51,762 bases of DNA from Massilia horti (GTDB lineage: Bacteria > Pseudomonadota > Gammaproteobacteria > Burkholderiales > Burkholderiaceae_D), in contig NZ_SPUM01000037.1 in NCBI RefSeq assembly GCF_004614195.1, positions 1 to 51,762 of the forward strand, written 5' to 3'. The position numbers were made by a program, and so were the translations under genes. A model generated the notes under the pieces. That model had not been told where the DNA came from. It worked only from the letters and a program-made list of their open reading frames with translations, and ran no database searches. Shown in pieces: positions 24,171 to 32,103 of the stretch (position 1 is the first letter of the stretch; the number at the start of each line of letters is the position of its first letter).

Positions 24171-24620
24171 ATGAAGAAGATATTTTTAGCGCTGGCTGCT
24201 TTCCTGGTATGCGGTGTTTGTCTTGCTGGAGCATGGGGGCCGGGAAGCTTTGAAAACGATGATGCTCTCGACTGGGTGCAGCAATGCATCGAGTCGAAGG
24301 GGGCGGGAGTTATAGCTTCAGCACTGCAAATCGGTCTGAAGGCGAACCCGCTCGAGGCTCCGGAAGGCAGCATGGCCGTTGCGGCAGCAGAAGTGGTGGC
24401 GGCTGCAAAAGGAAAGCCAAGTAAAGAAATGCCACAAGAGCTCCGCGAATGGCTCGCGCGTCAACCAAAGGAAGAGATTGCGAAGCTGGCACCGCTCGCA
24501 AGGAAGGCTCTCCTGAAAATCAAGGATGCAAAGAGTTCTGAATTAAGTCAGCTTTGGAGTGAATCGCCTAAAAAGCAATGGGCCAGTGCGATTAGTGAGC
24601 TTGAAGCGCGCTTGAAGTGA
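24171..24620 (+). CDS. Exported DUF4259 protein
   Basis: A 149-residue protein with a signal peptide (about 1-19, CGVCLAG) directly followed by the DUF4259 hallmark GAWGPGSFENDDALDWV. The remainder is alpha-helical and lysine-rich. DUF4259 proteins occur beside polymorphic toxins and are suspected immunity proteins; the family function is not proven. GGGA precedes the ATG. The local GC content is lower than in the flanking core genes, and it heads a row of small genes of similar kind. Confidence 0.8.
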   Translation: MKKIFLALAAFLVCGVCLAGAWGPGSFENDDALDWVQQCIESKGAGVIASALQIGLKANPLEAPEGSMAVAAAEVVAAAKGKPSKEMPQELREWLARQPKEEIAKLAPLARKALLKIKDAKSSELSQLWSESPKKQWASAISELEARLK

Positions 24621-24708
24621 GATTCAAAAGTTCTCCGAAGGGTCCGAACCAGATGTTCGGGATTAGAATGACGTTTTATGGTCAATCATATCGTCTGTTG
24701 TTTCGATT

Positions 24709-24978
24709 GTGGATGCTTTATGTGTGACATTTGTTTTCCTTGTTCCACAGTGGTTGCCAATGACAAGAAAGTACTTTTTTCGCGAGTGGGTGGTGAATCT
24801 TGGAATTTTATTTCTGGGAATTTCGATTCTTGTCCTTGCGACCGCTGCAGCAGCTCTGGTGGCAGAAATTTACCCCCAGATCGGCTTTGCTGGCGAAACG
24901 GGTCCGCCGCAGCACCTCATTGATTCGTCCGTTGTAGCATTCTCCCATCCGAAAGATAACCAACGCCGAGGTCATGAG
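24709..24978 (+). other. Open frame with a membrane segment, possibly a decayed gene
   Basis: This stretch is open in the same frame as the 89-residue gene that follows. It encodes two hydrophobic segments (LCVTFVFLVPQW and GILFLGISILVLATAAAAL). There is no convincing start: GTG at 24709 and ATG at 24760 both lack ribosome sites, and a stop codon at 24664 precedes. It may be the rest of a two-helix membrane protein now fused to the next frame, or chance. The whole gap from 24621 shows nothing else. Confidence 0.3.
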
Positions 24979-25248
24979 ATGAACGAAATATCCGAAAAAC
25001 GATTGCTTGAAATCGAAAGTCGCGCTAACCGCGCTACCCCGGCACCATGGAAGTCGTATGTGGAAGGACGCGATCATACAAGTGGTACTAGCTTTATCAT
25101 GACTGGAACCCCTGAGCAGCGTGGAGGGGATATCGAATTGAGTGGTGCAACTGTAGCGGATCAGGATTTTATTGCCAGCGCCAGGCAAGATGTTGTTGAT
25201 CTGGTAAACGAGGTGCGCAGGTTGCGAGCGATGCAAAACAAGGTTTGA
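24979..25248 (+). CDS. Small soluble protein, unnamed family
   Basis: An 89-residue acidic protein without signal peptide. The pattern resembles small proteins carried by phages and toxin loci: LLEIESRANRATPAPWKSY near the start, then GATVADQDFIASARQDVVDLV and a closing NEVRRLRA coiled helix. I recognise the pattern (ATPGPW, then ADxxFIAxAR, then LLxEVxRLR) but no function. GAGG lies 7 bases before the ATG, which favours this start over the longer in-frame reading from 24709. It sits between DUF4259 and DUF4265 genes. Confidence 0.6.
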   Translation: MNEISEKRLLEIESRANRATPAPWKSYVEGRDHTSGTSFIMTGTPEQRGGDIELSGATVADQDFIASARQDVVDLVNEVRRLRAMQNKV

Positions 25249-25315
25249 ACGGCGCAAGTTTCTGCTTGCCGGAGCCTCCGAAGGACAGCCTAAGGAACCA
25301 ATGAAAGAGAGCTAA

Positions 25316-25804
25316 ATGGACGATGAACAATTGGTACGGATACCGCTGAAGATGGGTCAGGCCCATGTACAACGCGAGATTGTCCTTGCCGTGCCAAATG
25401 AATCGCATGATACGTTTATTGTTCGCAGCATTCCGGCATTCGCATATGGCGTTGCATACGGTGATGTGATTCGGGTGCTGGACCAAGCAAGCGGTGACTT
25501 CGAAGTGCTAGAGCATAACGGCCAAGTGACGGTGCGAGTGTTTGTAAGAGGGAGTTTGGAGAAGCCGGAAATTCGATCTTTAATCAATGACATTCTTGGG
25601 CACAAGGGGTTGTACGAGGTTGGAAAGGCAAGCGACGATCCGGACCATCTCTCGTTGCTGCTAATTAGCCTCGATGTCAAGATCGGTTTTCCTGAAATTG
25701 AAGAGATCCTATCGAGCGTTAAGCACGCTGGACATCAGTGGGAATATGGCAATATTTATGATGAAAATGGCAGGCAATTAAGCTGGTGGAATAGGAGCGT
25801 GTAA
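25316..25804 (+). CDS. DUF4265 family protein
   Basis: A 162-residue cytosolic protein of the DUF4265 family. Family marks are IVRSIPAFAYGVAYGDVIRVL and the following EVLEHNGQVTVRVFV. The C-terminal part (about 85-160) is an alpha/beta domain ending in HQWEYGNIYDENGRQLSWW. DUF4265 genes are often found alone or beside toxin-immunity genes; no biochemical role is established. AGAGAG precedes the start. Together with its neighbours it looks like part of an immunity-gene island. Confidence 0.8.
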   Translation: MDDEQLVRIPLKMGQAHVQREIVLAVPNESHDTFIVRSIPAFAYGVAYGDVIRVLDQASGDFEVLEHNGQVTVRVFVRGSLEKPEIRSLINDILGHKGLYEVGKASDDPDHLSLLLISLDVKIGFPEIEEILSSVKHAGHQWEYGNIYDENGRQLSWWNRSV

Positions 25805-25848
25805 GGACGAGCTTATCGTCAGACGCAACTTGTGCGAACAAAAAAAGC

Positions 25849-25900
25849 TGTTTTCCTCTAGTGCCCCGCATCTGACTGGGCGTAGTTCAAAAGGAAAACA
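25849..25900. repeat. Inverted repeat flanked by an A-run
   Basis: TGTTTTCCT (25849-25857) pairs perfectly with AGGAAAACA (25892-25900), with an inner GCCC/GGGC pair. Read on the minus strand, the structure is followed by a run of seven T. It could be a terminator for leftward transcripts or the scar of a lost element. It lies just before the RHS-like remnant. Confidence 0.35.
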
Positions 25901-26013
25901 AAGGCATCTTTGATCCCGTTACCACCGAAACCAACACCGGCCGCAGCTTCAACCGCTTCAGATATTATGAATATTCGCAAATCGTACTGGCGATTTTTCA
26001 ATTTCCTAATTAG
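25876..26013 (+). pseudogene. Remnant of an RHS-repeat protein end
   Basis: In this frame the DNA reads KGIFDPVTTETNTGRSFNRF followed by RYYEY. That resembles the conserved junction before the variable toxin tip of RHS/YD-repeat proteins (usually GRSFNRYWYANNNPY with DPDG after). No start codon fits and the frame closes after 45 codons, so only a fragment of about 25 recognisable residues remains. It supports the reading of 24.1-26.3 kb as an eroded toxin-immunity region. The match rests on a short stretch and could be coincidence. Confidence 0.45.
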
Positions 26014-26257
26014 ACGAATCATGGCCGTGGCATTCATCTTTGGAGGAACGGTTTCGTTTATTTATGGGATGTCAAATATTCTTCCAGGGGGAACTGTTCA
26101 ATTTAATGGCCAGCCAACAGATGACATGGTTCTTAGATGTTTTTCGGCGTTGTTTCCATTGATTATGGCGGTGCTGGGAATATTTTTATTTCGAGCCAAA
26201 CCTTACTATCCGTGGTCCATCATACGTACCGCGCAGAAAGTAGAACAAGAAAAGTGA
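25967..26257 (+). CDS. Two-helix membrane protein, unnamed family
   Basis: A 96-residue protein with two membrane helices (about residues 17-36, IMAVAFIFGGTVSFIYG, and 60-78, ALFPLIMAVLGIFLF), a short polar loop and a lysine-rich tail. The layout MNIRKSYWRFFNFLIRR plus helix recalls small proteins found beside RHS and other polymorphic toxins, but I cannot name the family. I start it at 25967; a TTG at 25910 would add residues that overlap the RHS-like remnant in another frame. No strong ribosome site is visible. Confidence 0.55.
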   Translation: MNIRKSYWRFFNFLIRRIMAVAFIFGGTVSFIYGMSNILPGGTVQFNGQPTDDMVLRCFSALFPLIMAVLGIFLFRAKPYYPWSIIRTAQKVEQEK

Positions 26258-26319
26258 GCGCGGATCTACCGCCGCGTCTACCTGCGGAATCGCCGCGGGG
26301 AAACGTCTTGATGTGTGCG

Positions 26320-27330
26320 CTACCCCGCCGGCTGCATTACCCGCAAAATCGGGCGCGGCTGGTTCAACGGAATATATAGCTCGTGGGTATCTGGGTTGAC
26401 CGCAAGGGTGTGCGCGTTCGGTCCGACCCGGATTGAGCCGATCTTTGCCGTACCGTCCGGCCCGAGACGGAAGAGGTGCACCGGTCCGGACTCGGTTGCG
26501 ACGTACAATATCTTGCGACCGGGATCGTACGCCAGCACATCCGGTTCGCCGTCCACCGTGAATTGCGCTGCCACGCGCTTGGTGTGCAGGTCCAGCACAA
26601 GCAGTTTGTCGTTGCCCTCGCAAGCGATGAAGGCAAGACGCAGGTTCGGTTCGATCAATAGTCCATGGTTCCCTCGCGCGCTCGGCAAGCGCATGCGGTC
26701 GATGATCTTGTCGGTCGCCGGGTCGACCTCGACGAATCCACCCGTCCCTTCCACGTTAATAAATATGTGCCTGCTCACCGGGTCGTATTGGGTGTTCCCC
26801 ACGGCGCCGCCCAAGTCGATGGTGGCGACGCGCTTATTTGTGCGCGCATCGACCACGCTCTCCGTCTTGCCTTCCTTATCGGACACGTAGATTTTACTGA
26901 CACTAGGCGCATAGGCCAGGCCATCCGGATAACGGCCGACCGGCACGCGCGCCAGAATCGCAAGACTCGGCTCGTCAATGACGACCAGTTCGTCGCTACC
27001 CGTCGCCGTCGCATAGATCCGCCCCATTTCCGGCACCGCGAGTACACCGTGAACCTGCCGCACATTGCCGATGGTGCCGAGCGCCTTTTTCGATTGTGTG
27101 CTGACCACGACGACGGAATTGTCGCCCAGGTGGGCCAGTGCCAGTTTCTCATGGGCGGCGTCCAGGCTCATGTAGTCCCATCGGCTTGCTCGGCCGGGCA
27201 ACGGATAGTCACGAACCAGCTGCAACGTCGATGGCGATGGCGCAGTCGTCGCTGTCGAGGCGTGTAGGGACGGGATCGCGGCACAGGTGGTGGAAACCCA
27301 GAGCAATGCAAACAAATACGATCTTGTCAT
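26320..27330 (-). CDS. YncE-like beta-propeller protein, exported
   Basis: A 336-residue protein with a signal peptide (to about residue 25) and a seven-bladed YVTN/YncE-type propeller built of about 42-residue repeats: KLALAHLGDNSVVVVST, RIYATATGSDELVVIDE, KIYVSDKEGKTESVVDA, LAFIACEGNDKLLVLDL, ILYVATESGPVHLF and LYIPLNQ. Such propellers bind ligands or partners in the periplasm, and no catalytic residues are known. GGAG lies 6 bases before the ATG at 27330. It is last in the four-gene DUF1259-MFS-outer membrane-YncE operon, 18 bp after its neighbour. Confidence 0.8.
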   Translation of the reverse strand: MTRSYLFALLWVSTTCAAIPSLHASTATTAPSPSTLQLVRDYPLPGRASRWDYMSLDAAHEKLALAHLGDNSVVVVSTQSKKALGTIGNVRQVHGVLAVPEMGRIYATATGSDELVVIDEPSLAILARVPVGRYPDGLAYAPSVSKIYVSDKEGKTESVVDARTNKRVATIDLGGAVGNTQYDPVSRHIFINVEGTGGFVEVDPATDKIIDRMRLPSARGNHGLLIEPNLRLAFIACEGNDKLLVLDLHTKRVAAQFTVDGEPDVLAYDPGRKILYVATESGPVHLFRLGPDGTAKIGSIRVGPNAHTLAVNPDTHELYIPLNQPRPILRVMQPAG

Positions 27331-27348
27331 CCCAGGCTCCATACATTG

Positions 27349-28071
27349 TCAGCGGGGGCTCCACGTGAGGCCGGCCCGAATCTCCGAAATGCTGCTGTTC
27401 CCGACCCGGCCCAGGCGCAATCCGGCGTCAAGCTCCAGGTTGTCTGCCATCGACACGATCACCCCTGCCAGAGCCGAGCGTGTCTTCAATCCGTCCGACC
27501 TGGCCCCCAGGAATATTTCGAACACCGGCATGAGCTTGCCCTGAGGCGGAGCTTCCACGATCACTCCAAGCGTGCGCTCCCACTGGCGTTCCCGATTCTT
27601 GAAAAGCGCGGCATTGAAGTGAAACATCGCGCTCGAGATTCGCCGCGAGATGATACCAGCGCAGCCTGCGCCGGTTCGCTCACCGGCAGCGGTCGGCAGC
27701 AGCAGGGTGCATTCGCTCGCGACACTCGGCCCGTGCGCATTTTGCAGCTCGCCGGGCCGGTACACCTGTTTCCATGAAAGCTCCACATCGTCAAAGCTTG
27801 TTCCCGAAGAATTGGGTCCGCCCCCAAATTGGGTGCGCAGGAGGCCTTCTGCCACCAATTCGCTCGAAGGTGAGACGCCGAAGTTCGCCACGAGACCCGG
27901 AGCGGAGAAGCTCTTTTGCCTCCCTTCTCGAAGCAGATTCAGATACGCGAACTCGAACTCCACTCCGCCTGGGCGCACTACTGCCGCATCTGTGCCATCG
28001 AATGGACGCAACGCGAGGGCACACGGCATACCGGAGACCGCCAAGGTGAGCGCCACAATGATTCGCTTCAT
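27349..28071 (-). CDS. Probable outer-membrane beta-barrel protein
   Basis: A 240-residue exported protein (signal peptide to about residue 20, CALALRP). After RPFDGTDAAVVRPGGVEFEF come alternating amphipathic strands (FSAPGLVANFGVSPSSELVAEG, VELSWKQVYRP, RTLGVIVEAPP) ending in ISEIRAGLTWSPR, a typical barrel end with a late aromatic residue. It resembles small outer-membrane proteins annotated as transporters or MetA-like. The start at 28071 gives a proper signal peptide; the longer frame would overlap the MFS gene. It is third in its operon. Confidence 0.6.
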   Translation of the reverse strand: MKRIIVALTLAVSGMPCALALRPFDGTDAAVVRPGGVEFEFAYLNLLREGRQKSFSAPGLVANFGVSPSSELVAEGLLRTQFGGGPNSSGTSFDDVELSWKQVYRPGELQNAHGPSVASECTLLLPTAAGERTGAGCAGIISRRISSAMFHFNAALFKNRERQWERTLGVIVEAPPQGKLMPVFEIFLGARSDGLKTRSALAGVIVSMADNLELDAGLRLGRVGNSSISEIRAGLTWSPR

Positions 28072-28096
28072 CGCTACGCCAGCACCGATGACTGAA

Positions 28097-29374
28097 CTAC
28101 GGCGTGCCACCGCGCTCAGGCAAGATGCTGCTGCCCGGGTCGCGGGATGCGAAGTCGACATCTGCTTGTTCCTCCGGCGGGCGAATATGCTTGAATCTGG
28201 CATACAGTAACAAGTCGTAAGCGATCTTCAAAGCGCCGGCCGCAATCAATGGCCAGCCGAAGGTGCTGATGGTCAGGAGGTATCCTGCCAGTGCGGGGCT
28301 GGCAGCTGCGGCCAGGCTGCGCGGCACCGAGGTCACGCTTGCGGCGGCAGCACGTTCGTCAGGCAGCGTGATCGCCATGACATAGGAGCCGCGTGTCGGC
28401 ACGTCCATTTGCGACAAGGCGCTACGGGCGAGCAACAACAGCAGTGCCCAGCCCAGGGTCGGCGTGAACGGTATCAAGATGAGCAGCACGCTGGATGGCA
28501 GGTGCGTGAACACCATCGTGTTGACCAAGCCGAAGCGGCCGGCGATCCTGACCGCCGCCAGATAGGATAGTGCGGACACGAGGCCGGTCCAGAAAAAAAT
28601 GGTTCCAGCCACAAGAGGCGACAGCTGGAACCGGTCGAACAGCCACAGGGCAAACATCGATTGCACGACGAAGCCGCCCGCAAATGCGTCCATGCTGAAC
28701 AAGGCCGCCAGGGTATAGACGTTGCGCTTCGATTGCCTCAAGGGTGCTCCCGGCCTTGCGCCAGCCGTCTTGTGCACGGTCGGCAAGCTGCGGTAAGCCA
28801 TTGCGCAAACCAGACCAAGCAAGCCATACAACACGAACATCGAACGTATCGCTGTCAGTGTGCCGACATGTAGTGCCGCAGCGATTACCTGTGGCATGCC
28901 CGCCAACAGCGCTCCCAGCGCCGCCACAAGTGAGCCGACCAAATTGTAGCGGGCGAAGAACGCGGTACGGCGCTGATCCTCCACGGAACCAGCGAGCAGC
29001 GCGTGTTCAAGCGGCAGGAACACGCTGACATCGCCGCTGGACGGATTGAGCGTGCCGACAACGGCAATGATCAGCAGTGGCCAGAAATCGCTGGCGATCG
29101 CGAAAGCGAAGCCGGTAGCGGCCATCAGGACACACGCCAACAGGAGCCATGTGCGGTATGGGAGGCGCCGGGCGTGCAGTCCAACCAATAACGACAATAC
29201 GCCGGAGCCGAGCAAGGTTCCGGTAGTGATAATGCCTACCTGGAATGGATTCATCCCGAGACCGAGCAGGTAGACCGGCAGCAAAAGGCTCACGAAGCCA
29301 TCGGCGCAAGCGCGCAGGCCGCGTCCCCATAACAGGCGCGTCTGGACAGCCAACTTCATTTGCAATGCTGCCAC
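28097..29374 (-). CDS. MFS transporter
   Basis: A 425-residue inner-membrane protein with about twelve helices, the length and texture of the major facilitator superfamily. Visible marks are the repeated halves, a loop with GLHARRLPYRTW (motif A-like, between helices 2 and 3) and a central loop TVHKTAGARPGAPLRQSKRN dividing the halves. The substrate is unknown, and the neighbours (DUF1259, an outer-membrane protein, YncE) suggest export or uptake across the whole envelope. The start is a GTG at 29374; an ATG at 29359 is possible. It lies 18 bp after the DUF1259 gene. Confidence 0.82.
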   Translation of the reverse strand: MAALQMKLAVQTRLLWGRGLRACADGFVSLLLPVYLLGLGMNPFQVGIITTGTLLGSGVLSLLVGLHARRLPYRTWLLLACVLMAATGFAFAIASDFWPLLIIAVVGTLNPSSGDVSVFLPLEHALLAGSVEDQRRTAFFARYNLVGSLVAALGALLAGMPQVIAAALHVGTLTAIRSMFVLYGLLGLVCAMAYRSLPTVHKTAGARPGAPLRQSKRNVYTLAALFSMDAFAGGFVVQSMFALWLFDRFQLSPLVAGTIFFWTGLVSALSYLAAVRIAGRFGLVNTMVFTHLPSSVLLILIPFTPTLGWALLLLLARSALSQMDVPTRGSYVMAITLPDERAAAASVTSVPRSLAAAASPALAGYLLTISTFGWPLIAAGALKIAYDLLLYARFKHIRPPEEQADVDFASRDPGSSILPERGGTP

Positions 29375-29392
29375 GATCGGCCCCGGGCGGAA

Positions 29393-30310
29393 TCACTTGC
29401 GCGCTGTCGAGTCGATCTTCGTATCGGTCAGATTGATGGCGGCTCGGACCGATTTGGCCAGGTCCTGCGCCTTGCCCTGTCCCAAATAATGCAGGAACAT
29501 CAGCCGCGGCTCCTCGCCGGTCATATGCTGGTGAATGGCGACAACGTTAATTCCTCCGCTGCGCAAGGACTTGAGCACTGGCTGGAGCTCGCTTTCCAGC
29601 ACCGCAAAGTCTCCATCGACAACCGCCTGCTGGTCGCTCCCGGCAAAGCCCGCCCAGGTGTTCGCGCCCATTGCATCACCCGCGGTCACCCCATGCATCT
29701 TGACTGGGCGGCCGAAACTCACTTTGTACATCCCATTGTTGGACTCGCCCTTCTTGCCGAACACCGCGTCCAGTGGCGCCGCGCTGATTCGGTTTTCGTT
29801 CGGCACGCGCCATTCGGGGAAGGCAGTCGCTGGCGCATGGTGCGCAGCACGGATGTGCTGGGGGGCGTCGAGTACCTTCCTGACTGCTGCCGCCATCGCG
29901 TTGGCCTCTCCCATGCCGCTAATGTGCATGAAATACAGGCGTGGCTGCTCGAAGAAGAAGTGGTTATGCAGAGCGGTCACTTCGAGCCCGTTGTCCAGGG
30001 CCGCATCCATCGCTGGGGCAACCTCATCTTCATACAGGACCATGTCGCCCATGACCATGACTTTCGCGGCGTTGCCGGTCGGTGCGAAGCCCGCGTAGGA
30101 GGTGGTGCCGAGGAATGGCGGAAGCTTCCAGCCGTTGATAGTCGCCATATCCGGCCTTGGCTTGGAGATCTTGTACACGTTCTCCTTTGCGTTATAGCTC
30201 GGTTTCATCCCACTGGCCTGCTCAATTGCTGCAGGCACGCCGGAAGCCGGCTGCGCCAGTACGGCAGGCGCGGACAGCGCGAGTGCAATCATTAAAGCGC
30301 GCTTCAACAT
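29393..30310 (-). CDS. DUF1259 (LppY/LpqO family) periplasmic protein
   Basis: A 305-residue exported protein (signal peptide to about residue 20, AVLAQPA) of the DUF1259 family, known from mycobacterial LppY and LpqO. It holds two copies of one unit: TALHNHFFFEQPRLYFMHISG in the middle and AIHQHMTGEEPRLMFLHYLG near the end, each with paired histidines and a GxGxA helix start, which suggests a duplicated metal- or ligand-binding site. The function is unknown. A strong GGAGG precedes the ATG at 30310. It is first of the four-gene operon, so it is probably made in the largest amount. Confidence 0.82.
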   Translation of the reverse strand: MLKRALMIALALSAPAVLAQPASGVPAAIEQASGMKPSYNAKENVYKISKPRPDMATINGWKLPPFLGTTSYAGFAPTGNAAKVMVMGDMVLYEDEVAPAMDAALDNGLEVTALHNHFFFEQPRLYFMHISGMGEANAMAAAVRKVLDAPQHIRAAHHAPATAFPEWRVPNENRISAAPLDAVFGKKGESNNGMYKVSFGRPVKMHGVTAGDAMGANTWAGFAGSDQQAVVDGDFAVLESELQPVLKSLRSGGINVVAIHQHMTGEEPRLMFLHYLGQGKAQDLAKSVRAAINLTDTKIDSTARK

Positions 30311-30478
30311 CACAACCTCCTTTAGAAATGCATGAGCGGGTAAAGGATGAGTTTTGTTGCGGCTGCGGCAACGATGATGTGTGGTCCCCTCAGCTTCGGT
30401 TGGCAGCCGCCGCGAGGTCGGACCAGACTACCTGGATGTCGTTCAACGCTTTGCCGGGGAAGCTTGCATTCGGGTGTG

Positions 30479-30610
30479 CTAACGCAATATCAAATTGCCC
30501 AGCTCGGTTCGGATGCGACCGCTGTCCGCATAATGACGACGACTGACGGGCGCGCCAAAGCGCTGGTCCCAGACGTTTGCCGCCTCGGCGAAAGGTTTGT
30601 CATGCGCCAT
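30479..30610 (-). pseudogene. Truncated class I SAM methyltransferase
   Basis: An ATG at 30610 overlaps the last codons of the persulfide dioxygenase gene and opens MAHDKPFAEAANVWDQRFG, the N-terminal pattern of small SAM-dependent methyltransferases (usually WDxRF followed by xxYLFGTEPN). After residue 21 the sequence departs from the family and stops at residue 43, before any SAM motif. It looks like the last gene of the persulfide operon cut short by deletion. The remaining gap to 30310 shows no other coding sign. Confidence 0.5.
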
Positions 30611-31301
30611 GGGGCAGCCCGAGGTTGCGGTTGGCCGGCACGGCCACATCGATCAGCTTGGGCCGGGGCAGGTCCAGATTGGCCATCAGCTCGACGAACT
30701 GTTCGAGGCTGCGGTTGGCCAGGCGCGCGTTATGGCGCTTTTCCCAGCCGATGGTCGATACCGACTGGCCCTTGTAGTCGTGCCCGGGCCACATGCGCGT
30801 GTCGTCGGGCAGGCGAAACAGCTTGTTCATCACGCTGTCGTAGAGCGCCGCGGCGCTGCCGCTTTGGAAGTCGGTGCGCCCGCACCCGTTGATCAAGAGG
30901 GTGTCGCCGGTGAACACGTTGTCGCGCCAGACGTAGCTCATGCTGCCGCCGGTGTGCCCGGGCGTGTGCAGCACCGCGATTTCCTCGCCAGCGCCGAAGC
31001 GGATCACGTCGCCGTGCCGGAGCTGCAGCTCGGCGGGGGAAATCCCGCAGCCGCTCGGCACCGCCGCCATGGCGCCGGTGAGCGCGCGCAGCTTGCCGGC
31101 CGAGGTCACGTGGTCGGCGTGTGCATGCGTCTCGAGGATGTAGGCGAGTTTGAGTCCAAGCCGTTCGATGTGCGCCAGATCGCGTTCCCAGTGGTGGTCG
31201 ACGGGGTCGATGATCGCCGCCTCGTTACTGCCTGGAGCCGCGAGGATGTAGGTATAGGTCGACGACTCGGCATCGAACAGCTGGATCGGGTTGACGTTCA
31301 T
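30600..31301 (-). CDS. Persulfide dioxygenase (ETHE1/Blh-type metallo-beta-lactamase fold)
   Basis: A 233-residue cytosolic enzyme that oxidises glutathione persulfide to sulfite using a mononuclear iron. The metal site is THAHADHVTSA, with HTPGHTGGSMSY and TGDTLLINGCGRTDF; the CGRTDFQ and MWPGHDYKGQSVSTIGWEK segments mark the persulfide-dioxygenase branch rather than glyoxalase II. The start at 31301 has GGAG upstream. In the operon it follows two sulfur-transport halves and a TauE exporter, which would remove the sulfite it makes. Expression should follow the ArsR-type regulator at 32969-33286. Confidence 0.88.
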   Translation of the reverse strand: MNVNPIQLFDAESSTYTYILAAPGSNEAAIIDPVDHHWERDLAHIERLGLKLAYILETHAHADHVTSAGKLRALTGAMAAVPSGCGISPAELQLRHGDVIRFGAGEEIAVLHTPGHTGGSMSYVWRDNVFTGDTLLINGCGRTDFQSGSAAALYDSVMNKLFRLPDDTRMWPGHDYKGQSVSTIGWEKRHNARLANRSLEQFVELMANLDLPRPKLIDVAVPANRNLGLPHGA

Positions 31302-31317
31302 GAGGGGCTCCTGTTGA

Positions 31318-32103
31318 TCAAAGAACGGCCTTGGCGACCATGCCAACGGCGACGAGCGCCGCGACCGCGGCAAAGCCAAGCTGCAGATGCGGGCCGGCCA
31401 GGCGCGCGGATACCAGACGGCCGGCCAGCATGCCGGACAGGGCTCCGCCGGCGAACGGCAGGGCCACTCCCCAATCCATGGTCGCGGCGCTGGCGATCAC
31501 GCTGCTGGCGGACACCAGCGCAATCACGGCCAGCGAGGTGGCCACGACTGACTGCATGGCCAGGTCAGTGCAGCGCTGAAGCGCGGGCACCATGACGAAG
31601 CCGCCGCCGACCCCGAGCAGGCCAGAAAGCAAACCGGCGATGCTGCCCGACAGCGCGAGCGAGCGTGCGCATGCCGAGGTCCAGACGAAGCGGCCGCCGG
31701 CGCCGCGGATGCAGGGAGGATCAGCTTGCGCCACGACCGCGGGAACCAGCCCGAGGGCCTGGCGTGCGGTGCGAACGGCAACGTAAAGCAGCACCAGCGA
31801 GAAGAACAGCATCAGCCAGTGGTTGTCGATGCGCCGCGCGAGCCACAGGCCGCAGGGCGCGGCCAGCGTTCCGGCCGCCGCGATCAGCAGGGCGGCGCGA
31901 TAGCGCACGATGCCGGCTTTCAGGCCGAGCACCGCCCCGAGGGTTGCGGCCATGCCGACCGCGAGCAGGCCGATCGGGCCTGCCTGTGCGACCCCGATGC
32001 CGGCGCCGAACACCAGCAGTGGGACTGCGAGTATGCCGCCGCCGGCGCCGGTCAGCGCCATGATCGTGCCGACGGCAAGGCCTAGTACAGGCAGGTTGCT
32101 CAT
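31318..32103 (-). CDS. TauE/SafE family sulfite exporter
   Basis: A 261-residue inner-membrane protein with about eight helices, typical of TauE/SafE anion exporters: GTIMALTGAGGGILAVPLLVFG at the N-terminus and the related GLLSGLLGVGGGFVMVPAL in the second half, the two inverted repeat units of the family. In this setting the likely cargo is sulfite made by the persulfide dioxygenase. It overlaps the preceding YeeE gene by 4 bp (ATGA) and lies 16 bp before the dioxygenase gene. Confidence 0.85.
   Translation of the reverse strand: MSNLPVLGLAVGTIMALTGAGGGILAVPLLVFGAGIGVAQAGPIGLLAVGMAATLGAVLGLKAGIVRYRAALLIAAAGTLAAPCGLWLARRIDNHWLMLFFSLVLLYVAVRTARQALGLVPAVVAQADPPCIRGAGGRFVWTSACARSLALSGSIAGLLSGLLGVGGGFVMVPALQRCTDLAMQSVVATSLAVIALVSASSVIASAATMDWGVALPFAGGALSGMLAGRLVSARLAGPHLQLGFAAVAALVAVGMVAKAVL

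Noticed and set aside
24678..24923. A small cysteine-rich frame starting CCFDCGCFMCDICFPC, resembling a metal-binding peptide
   Set aside because: No ribosome site, no continued pattern after residue 22, and it overlaps another open frame; the cysteines probably arise by chance from TGT-rich DNA.
30347..30892. Plus-strand frame across the gap between the DUF1259 and dioxygenase genes
   Set aside because: Most of it is antisense to the persulfide dioxygenase and the rest has no family-like sequence; the minus-strand methyltransferase remnant explains the gap better.
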